From: Crystallibacter sulfonylureivorans_A
Lineage (GTDB): Bacteria > Actinomycetota > Actinomycetes > Actinomycetales > Micrococcaceae
Assembly: GCF_047607445.1 (NCBI RefSeq)
Contig: NZ_JBLKRT010000023.1
Coordinates: forward strand, 7,020-71,019
Direction: 5' to 3'
DNA: 64,000 nt
Shown here: positions 58,573-64,000 of the stretch, one piece after another
Layout: each line of letters opens with the position of its first letter
How positions within the stretch are numbered: the stretch's first letter is position 1
Program-made: the position numbers and the translations under genes
Notes under the pieces: model-generated
The model's input: the letters and a program-made list of their open reading frames with translations, nothing else
Database searches by the model: none
What the model was told of the DNA's origin: nothing

Positions 58573-60447
58573 ATGTCCATGAAGTCCTTCCCGAAGCCGT
58601 CCGAGTTGCCGGTTCCCGCCGGCGCCGAGGGCTGGGAGAAGATCTACCCCTACTATCTGGTGTTCCAGGACAAGCTGAAGGACCAGGAAGACGCCAAGTT
58701 CTGGTTCTGCGACAGCCAGCACTGGCCCACCGTCTTCAAGCCGTTCGAGACCATCGGCGGTGAGTTCGCGGTCAAGTGCCTGGGCCAGTACAACGCCCGG
58801 CACCTGATGATCCCGAACGCCAACGGCATCGAGTTCCGGGTGCACCTGGGCTACCTGTACATGTCCCCGATCCCGGTTCCGGAAGACCAGATCGCCGCCC
58901 GCGTCCCGCACTTCGAGCAGCGGGTGGGCCACTACTTCCAGAACTGGGAGGAACTGCTCAAGCAGTGGCATGTGAAGGTCCGCGGCACCATCGATGAGAT
59001 GGAGACCATCTCCTTCAAGAAGCTGCCGGACATGGTCCCGATGGAGGACATCACCACGGGCAAGGCGATGGACGGCTCCGAGGTGCTGCTGGAGAACTAC
59101 GACCGGCTGATCCAGCTGGCCTACCAGAACTGGCAGTACCACTTCGAGTTCCTGAACCTGGGCTACATCGCCTACCTGGACTTCTTCAACTTCTGCAAGG
59201 AAGTGTTCCCGAACATCCCGGACCAGTCGATCGCCACCATGGTCCAGGGCGTGGACATGGAGCTGTTCCGCCCGGACGACGAGCTCAAGCAGCTGGCCCA
59301 GCTGGCGGTGGAGCTGGGCATCCAGTCCGCCTTCGCCAACACCGACGACGTCGATGCCACCTTGGCCACGGTCCGTGCCGCCGCCGGCGGCGAGCGCTGG
59401 ATCGCCCGGTACGAGGAGGCGAAGGACCCCTGGTTCAACTTCACCGTGGGCAACGGCTTCTACGGGCATGACAAGTACTGGAACGAGCACCAGGAAATCC
59501 CGCTGGGCTACATCGCCGACTACATCCGCCGGCTGGACGAAGGCCAGCAGATCATGCGCCCGGTCGAGGAACTGGTGGCGGAGAAGGAACGGATCGTGGA
59601 GGAATACCGCGACCTGCTCGAGGGCGAGGCCCAGGCGGTGTTTGACGCCAAGCGCCAGCTGGCCGCCACCGCGTACCCGTACGTGGAGAACCACAACTTC
59701 TACATTGAGCACTGGACCATGGGCGTGTTCTGGCGGAAGATCCGCGAGCTCTCCCGGATGCTGCAGGCCGAGGGCTTCTGGACCGAGCCGGACGACCTGC
59801 TCTACCTGAACCGCAACGAGGTCCGCGACGCGCTCTTCGACCTGGTCACCGGCTGGGGCGTCGGCGCCGAACCGATCGGCCCCACCTACTGGCCGGAAGA
59901 AATCGAACGCCGCCGCGGGATTGTGAACGCGCTCAAGACCGCGCGCCCGGCGCCGGCACTGAACACCCCGCCGGAGTCCATCACCGAACCGTTCACCCGG
60001 ATGCTCTGGGGCATCACCACCGAGCAGGTCCAGCAGTGGCTGGGCGACGGCGAGGAAGTCGAAGGCGGCGGACTGCGCGGCATGGCGGCGTCCCCGGGCG
60101 TGGTGGAAGGCTACGCACGGGTGATCCACGATTCCGACCAGCTCTCCGAGGTGCAGCAGGACGAGATCCTGGTGGCCACGGTGACCGCGCCGAGCTGGGG
60201 CCCGATCTTCGGCAAGATCAAGGCCACCGTGACGGACATCGGCGGCATGATGAGCCACGCCGCCATTGTCTGCCGCGAATACGGTCTGCCGGCGGTGACC
60301 GGCACCGGTTCCGGGTCCACCACCATCAAGACCGGCCAGCGGCTGCGGGTGGACGGCACCAAGGGAACCGTACAGATCCTGGACGCCGAAGAGCCCGCCG
60401 GAACGGCCGTCGCCGGCCCCGGAGCGCACAGCCACAGCCACGTCTGA
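58573..60447 (+). CDS. creH: Phosphotransfer subunit of phenol kinase, PEP-synthase C-terminal type
   Basis: The 624-residue protein carries the phosphohistidine swivel domain near the C-terminus: TDIGGMMSHAAIVCREYGLPAVTGTG with His562. The first 450 residues are the phenol-binding/transfer part. Size and split match the large subunit of phenylphosphate synthase and CreH. Together with the preceding gene it should phosphorylate the hydroxyl group of the alkylphenol with ATP, releasing AMP and phosphate in the known systems. The 114-bp gap to creI holds five TTCCAC words. Confidence 0.87.
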   Translation: MSMKSFPKPSELPVPAGAEGWEKIYPYYLVFQDKLKDQEDAKFWFCDSQHWPTVFKPFETIGGEFAVKCLGQYNARHLMIPNANGIEFRVHLGYLYMSPIPVPEDQIAARVPHFEQRVGHYFQNWEELLKQWHVKVRGTIDEMETISFKKLPDMVPMEDITTGKAMDGSEVLLENYDRLIQLAYQNWQYHFEFLNLGYIAYLDFFNFCKEVFPNIPDQSIATMVQGVDMELFRPDDELKQLAQLAVELGIQSAFANTDDVDATLATVRAAAGGERWIARYEEAKDPWFNFTVGNGFYGHDKYWNEHQEIPLGYIADYIRRLDEGQQIMRPVEELVAEKERIVEEYRDLLEGEAQAVFDAKRQLAATAYPYVENHNFYIEHWTMGVFWRKIRELSRMLQAEGFWTEPDDLLYLNRNEVRDALFDLVTGWGVGAEPIGPTYWPEEIERRRGIVNALKTARPAPALNTPPESITEPFTRMLWGITTEQVQQWLGDGEEVEGGGLRGMAASPGVVEGYARVIHDSDQLSEVQQDEILVATVTAPSWGPIFGKIKATVTDIGGMMSHAAIVCREYGLPAVTGTGSGSTTIKTGQRLRVDGTKGTVQILDAEEPAGTAVAGPGAHSHSHV

Positions 60448-60475
60448 GCATCTGCGCCACTAACAGGCGCTCACA

Positions 60476-60516
60476 GTGCCGGGCCGGGCGAGTCCCCTCG
60501 GACCCTGGCCCGGCAC
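60476..60516. promoter_or_regulatory. Intercistronic hairpin, 10-bp GC stem
   Basis: GTGCCGGGCC (60476-60485) pairs with GGCCCGGCAC (60507-60516), and CGAG-TCCC-CTCG pairs in the loop. It separates creH from the SDR gene and could attenuate or protect the transcript. Confidence 0.55.
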
Positions 60517-60539
60517 ATCCCAACAGGAAAGATCGACCA

Positions 60540-61343
60540 ATGACACAGCCTCCCCTGGACCCCCCAGCCACCGCTCGCAGCGGACAGTCCGCCGCCGGGT
60601 CCGGCTCACGGACCGTGCTGATCACCGGAGCCGCCGGCGGGCTCGGCCGCGCCTTCGCCCTGGGCTTTGCCTCCCGCGGCTACCGGGTGGCGGCGGCCGA
60701 CACCAACCTGGCCGGCGCCGAGAAGACCGCAGCGCTGGTCCGCGAAGCCGGCGCGGAAGCCGAGGCCTTCGAGGCGGATGTCACCGACGTCGCCTCCACC
60801 GAGGCCCTCGCCCAAAGGTGCGCCGGGTTCGGGCAGGGGAGCATCGACGTCGTGCTTAATAACGCCGCGATTTACGCCACGGTGACCCGCACGCCTTTCG
60901 AGGAGATCGACCCGGCCGAATGGGACCTGGTGATGAACGTGAACCTCAAGGGTCCCTGGCTGGTGACCCGCGCCGCCAGCCCCTACCTGCCCGACGGCGG
61001 ACGCGTCATCAACCTGTCCTCCGCCACCATCTACTCCGGCTCGGAGCAGTGGCTGCACTACGTGGCGTCCAAGGGCGGCGTGGTGGCGATGACCCGGGTG
61101 CTGGCCAAGGAACTGGGCCGGCGCAACATCACGGTCAACGCGATCGCGCCCGGCTTCACCCTTACCGAGGCCAGTTACGGGCTGATGGAGAACGCCGAGA
61201 GTTACGGCGTGGACCGCGGCGCGCTCAAGCGCGCCAGCCAGCCCGAGGACATTGTGGGTGCGGCGCTGTTCCTCGCCGGGCCGGACAGCTCGTACATCTC
61301 CGGACAAACCATGGTGGTCGACGGCGGCCGCCAGTTCATCTAG
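60540..61343 (+). CDS. creG: SDR alcohol dehydrogenase of the cre-type pathway
   Basis: The 267-residue protein has the SDR motifs TGAAGGLGRAFALG, NNAAIY, the Ser in INLSSATIYSG and YVASKGG, with the end GQTMVVDGGRQFI. AGGAAAG precedes ATG 60540. It would oxidise the hydroxymethyl intermediate. The letter follows gene order; published substrate assignments for CreG and CreC should be checked, so the family is a firmer guide than the symbol. Confidence 0.8.
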   Translation: MTQPPLDPPATARSGQSAAGSGSRTVLITGAAGGLGRAFALGFASRGYRVAAADTNLAGAEKTAALVREAGAEAEAFEADVTDVASTEALAQRCAGFGQGSIDVVLNNAAIYATVTRTPFEEIDPAEWDLVMNVNLKGPWLVTRAASPYLPDGGRVINLSSATIYSGSEQWLHYVASKGGVVAMTRVLAKELGRRNITVNAIAPGFTLTEASYGLMENAESYGVDRGALKRASQPEDIVGAALFLAGPDSSYISGQTMVVDGGRQFI

Positions 61344-61379
61344 GCACTGCAAGTAAGAAGCAAGGAAAGAGGAGAACCC

Positions 61380-61700
61380 ATGCCTACGGTTCATTTCACC
61401 GACGCTGAAGGCGCCGTCCGCGACGTCGAAGGCAATCCCGGCGACTCGGTCATGGAAACCGCGGTGCGCAACGGCGTTCCCGGCATCGTCGCCGAATGCG
61501 GCGGCTCGCTGTCCTGCGCCACCTGCCACGTCTTTGTCCGCGAGGACACCCTCGACCAGCTTCCCGAGATGGAAGAGATGGAAGACGAAATGCTCTACGG
61601 CACGGCCGTGGACCGCGAGGACAATTCGCGGCTGTCCTGCCAGCTCAAGCTCTGCGAGGGCCAGGACATGTACGTCACCACCCCGGAAACCCAGGTGTAG
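61380..61700 (+). CDS. creF: [2Fe-2S] ferredoxin (putidaredoxin type)
   Basis: AGGAG precedes ATG 61380. The 106-residue protein ligates a [2Fe-2S] cluster with Cys40, Cys46, Cys49 and Cys87 (AECGGSLSCATC...SCQL). It carries electrons from the ferredoxin reductase encoded immediately after to the P450 at 56000. Confidence 0.92.
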   Translation: MPTVHFTDAEGAVRDVEGNPGDSVMETAVRNGVPGIVAECGGSLSCATCHVFVREDTLDQLPEMEEMEDEMLYGTAVDREDNSRLSCQLKLCEGQDMYVTTPETQV

Positions 61701-61704
61701 AACC

Positions 61705-63012
61705 ATGGACACCACCACCACGACGACGGCGGTGCCCGCCGAAACTGCCGACGGCGCCGTGCGCACGGGATTGCTGATCATCGGCGCCAGCCAGTCCGGC
61801 GTCCAGCTGGCCGTGTCGCTGCGCGCGCTGGGCTTCGACGAGCACATCACGCTGCTGGGCGAGGAAGACCACCGGCCCTACCAGCGTCCGGCGCTGTCCA
61901 AGGAGTTCCTGCAGGGCACGGTGGAAAGCGAATCGCTGATCTTCCGGTCCAACCAGTACTGGGAAGACCACAACGTGGCCCTGGTCAAGGGCGAGCGAAT
62001 CGAGCGGATCGACAAGCAGCCGGACGGCTCGGGCGTGGCCCACGCGGCCTCCGGTGCAGAATTCCGGTTCCGCCGACTGGCGCTGACCGTGGGCGCCCGC
62101 GCCCGCAAGCTGCAGGTACCCGGAGCGGAACTGGACGGCGTGGTGTACCTGCGCAACGCCGACGACGCGCTGGCGCTGAAGGCCCAGCTGGACGGCGTTC
62201 GGGACGCCGTGGTGATCGGCGGCGGCTTCATCGGACTGGAGGCAGCCTCCAGCCTGCACAAGATGGGCAAGAACGTCACCGTGCTGGAATACGGGCCGCG
62301 GCTGATCGGCCGGGCGGTAGGGGAAGAGACCAGCGAGTACTTCCTCACCGCGCACCGCGAACGCGGTCTGGACATCCGGCTCAACTCCCGAATCCAGGAA
62401 CTCGCCGCCGCGGACGGCGGCGGCCGGGTGTCCGGCGTCGTGCTGGAGGACGGCACCGCGGTGCCGGCCCAGCTGGTGCTGGTAGGCATCGGCGTGGTGC
62501 CGAACACCGAGCTGGCCGAGCAGCTGGGACTGGACGTGGACAACGGCATAGTGGTGGACCGGCACGCGCTCGCCTCCGACGGCACCACGGTGGCGGTGGG
62601 CGACGTGGCGAACATGCCGAACCCGCTGCCGGGCTCGCCGGAGGGCGAACGGATCCGGCTGGAGAGCGTGAACAACGCGATCGAACACGCCAAGGTCGCC
62701 GCGTACTCGCTGATGGGCCGCCGCGAGGACTACGCCGGCATCCCGTGGTTCTGGTCCAACCAGGCCGACCTGAAACTGCAGATCGCCGGGCTCACGCTCG
62801 GCTACGACCAGACCGTAGTGCGCCGCGACGACGAGCGGGGCAAGTTCTCCGTGCTGTACTACCGCGGCGGCCAGATCATCGCCGCCGACTGCGTCAACGC
62901 GCCGCTGGACTTCATGGCGGTCAAGAACGCGCTGGCCAAGGGCCAGAACATCCCCGCGGACGCCGCAGCGGACCCCGCCGTCGTCCTCAAGACCCTTGCG
63001 ACGGACAGCTGA
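61705..63012 (+). CDS. creE: FAD-dependent ferredoxin reductase
   Basis: The 435-residue protein has two Rossmann motifs: LIIGASQSGVQLAVSL near residue 24 (FAD) and VVIGGGFIGLEAASSL near 170 (NAD), and the late VAVGDVANMPNPLPG FAD segment. This is the putidaredoxin-reductase type that feeds [2Fe-2S] ferredoxins. It begins 4 bp after the ferredoxin gene. The Thr-rich N-terminus (MDTTTTTT) is encoded by a CGACGGCGGTGCCC-containing segment that resembles a terminator arm found elsewhere in the window. Confidence 0.9.
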   Translation: MDTTTTTTAVPAETADGAVRTGLLIIGASQSGVQLAVSLRALGFDEHITLLGEEDHRPYQRPALSKEFLQGTVESESLIFRSNQYWEDHNVALVKGERIERIDKQPDGSGVAHAASGAEFRFRRLALTVGARARKLQVPGAELDGVVYLRNADDALALKAQLDGVRDAVVIGGGFIGLEAASSLHKMGKNVTVLEYGPRLIGRAVGEETSEYFLTAHRERGLDIRLNSRIQELAAADGGGRVSGVVLEDGTAVPAQLVLVGIGVVPNTELAEQLGLDVDNGIVVDRHALASDGTTVAVGDVANMPNPLPGSPEGERIRLESVNNAIEHAKVAAYSLMGRREDYAGIPWFWSNQADLKLQIAGLTLGYDQTVVRRDDERGKFSVLYYRGGQIIAADCVNAPLDFMAVKNALAKGQNIPADAAADPAVVLKTLATDS

Positions 63013-63054
63013 GCAGACCATCCGGCCCGGCCGCAACCCTAGGAGACCCACCCC

Positions 63055-63825
63055 ATGAGCACCCCCGAGACGCAGACCCCGGACACCGATACCGACGCCC
63101 CTGCAACCACCCGCGCCGAACCGACCGCCTACGCCGATGACCCGCGCGCGGTGGCTTTCGCAGCCGACCATCCGGTCCGGCCGCTGCCGGCCACCGGGAC
63201 AGTGGACACCACGCCGATCTCGACCACGCCCGCCGCGGTGGGCGAGCTGGATGACATCTGGCAGGCGGTGGTGCGGGAGACCCGGAGCCGCAACAACGAT
63301 ATCCACCTGCCGATCTCACTGGCCTTCGCCGAACGGCTCTGCCGGGCCTACCCCGAGGCCGACGCGCAACTGGTCCGTGTGGCCGTCCTGCTGCACGACA
63401 CGGGCTGGGCGCATGTGGACGAGGGCCGGATTCTCTCCGAGGGCTTTACCGGCGACTGGCGCAAGGCCGCCATCCGTTACGAACATGAGTCCGAAGGCTG
63501 CAAGGTGGCCCGCCGCGTGCTGCCCGGCCTGGGCTACGCTGCGGAATTTGTTGACCGGGTCTGCGAGATCATCGACGGGCATGACACCCGCCACGTGGCC
63601 TACTCGCTGGAGGACGCCCTGGTCCGTGACGCCGACCGGCTGTGGCGGTTTGACCACGCCGGAATTGCACTGGCATCGACCTGGTTCGGCATGACCCCGG
63701 ACGTATACACCGACCGGCTGGGAGTGGAGATCATTCCGGAACTGATCACCGAGGCCGCCTTGGCGATGGGAACCGCGGACCTGGAGCGTTCCAGGGCACT
63801 GCTGAAGACAGGAGTCATCCGATGA
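63055..63825 (+). CDS. creD: HD-domain aryl phosphate phosphohydrolase
   Basis: TAGGAG precedes ATG 63055. The 256-residue protein carries HD motifs LLHDTGW (His114-Asp115), YEHESEGCKVARRVL, EIIDGHDTRHVAYS and EDALVRDADRLWRF. In the cre pathway CreD removes the phosphate from the oxidised aryl phosphate to give the hydroxybenzoate. Its N-terminal 60 residues are Thr/Pro-rich. Its stop overlaps the next start. A paralogue lies at 54222-54905. Confidence 0.85.
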   Translation: MSTPETQTPDTDTDAPATTRAEPTAYADDPRAVAFAADHPVRPLPATGTVDTTPISTTPAAVGELDDIWQAVVRETRSRNNDIHLPISLAFAERLCRAYPEADAQLVRVAVLLHDTGWAHVDEGRILSEGFTGDWRKAAIRYEHESEGCKVARRVLPGLGYAAEFVDRVCEIIDGHDTRHVAYSLEDALVRDADRLWRFDHAGIALASTWFGMTPDVYTDRLGVEIIPELITEAALAMGTADLERSRALLKTGVIR

Positions 63826-64000
63826 CCACTACGCCGCACAGCACCGCCGCGGCACCCGGGGGAGCGCCGGCGTCGTCCGCCATGTCCGCCTTGGCTGCGC
63901 GCGAGGCCCTGGACCTGCCCTACACCCATGTGGACGACGTGTTTGTCGACGGCGCCTGGGTTCCGGCCCGGGGGACCGGCCGCAACCAGGTCACCGACCC
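63822..64000 (+). CDS. creC: Aldehyde dehydrogenase, N-terminus (cut by the window end)
   Basis: The frame begins at ATG 63822 inside the stop of creD (ATGA) and runs off the window. After a Thr/Ala/Pro-rich leader the segment FVDGAWVPARGTGRNQVTD is the standard aldehyde dehydrogenase N-terminus. It should oxidise the aldehyde intermediate. The symbol follows gene order and needs confirmation with the rest of the gene. Confidence 0.8.
   Translation, partial: MTTTPHSTAAAPGGAPASSAMSALAAREALDLPYTHVDDVFVDGAWVPARGTGRNQVTD

Noticed and set aside
1..64000. CRISPR array, tRNA, rRNA, intact transposase or prophage genes
   Set aside because: None found: the tandem repeats have no spacer structure, and no tRNA-like cloverleaf or transposase motif was seen.

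Overview
The window is high-GC chromosomal DNA, about two thirds G+C by eye, from an actinobacterium, most likely an Arthrobacter-type member of the Micrococcaceae. The supporting signals are a CarD-family regulator, two HspR/HAIR-type operators upstream of a Clp ATPase, an actinobacterial LexA box upstream of umuDC, many GTG starts, and a queuosine/tgt arrangement without de novo queuosine genes. I saw no tRNA, rRNA, CRISPR array, prophage or intact insertion sequence.

Layout. 1-7.5 kb: a catabolic island with an MHS-type transporter fragment, a PucR regulator and a five-gene run (amidohydrolase, M20 hydrolase, NTF2-like protein, NCS1 permease, cyclase-family hydrolase), which looks like uptake and stepwise opening of an amide- or ureide-type nitrogen compound. 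7.6-13.2 kb: a signalling module in which a REC-PP2C phosphatase, a cellulose-synthase-like glycosyltransferase, a STAS antagonist and an anti-sigma kinase overlap end to end, divergent from a membrane histidine kinase. 13.3-26.9 kb: an acetyltransferase, a stand-alone GcvT-type protein, CarD, a pullulanase-X25 fusion, a TetR/oxidoreductase pair around a perfect operator, HspR-type clpC, an aldo/keto reductase, SOS-controlled umuDC (with a UmuD that has lost its catalytic lysine) and three small hydrophilic proteins. 27-50.6 kb: mostly single housekeeping and accessory genes, including an epimerase, aldehyde dehydrogenase, MFS transporter, a TetR C-terminal domain without a DNA-binding domain, RutE-like nitroreductase, PdxK, YhhQ and Tgt, a second TetR with two matching operators, FUSC, NUDIX-like, VOC, YdeI and GH76 proteins, and SDR; then ppc up to 53.8 kb.

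54.2-64.0 kb is the most notable region: an HD-domain hydrolase, an IclR regulator and then P450, split PEP-synthase-like kinase (two subunits), SDR, [2Fe-2S] ferredoxin, ferredoxin reductase, a second HD-domain phosphohydrolase and an aldehyde dehydrogenase cut by the window end. The content and order match the creJIHGFEDC set known for 4-cresol catabolism in Corynebacterium glutamicum: the phenol is phosphorylated, a P450 system oxidises the alkyl group of the aryl phosphate, and a phosphohydrolase releases the hydroxybenzoate. It is therefore best read as a cre-type alkylphenol pathway rather than a wholly new system, but with a duplicated HD hydrolase and an unusual set of repeated TTCCAC sites.

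Noncoding structure is rich. Most gene ends carry long hairpins whose stems share a CGACGGCGG core, many gaps hold short tandem duplications (19 to 56 bp units), and a dispersed roughly 30-bp element occurs near 30.0 kb and twice, inverted, near 54.0 kb.
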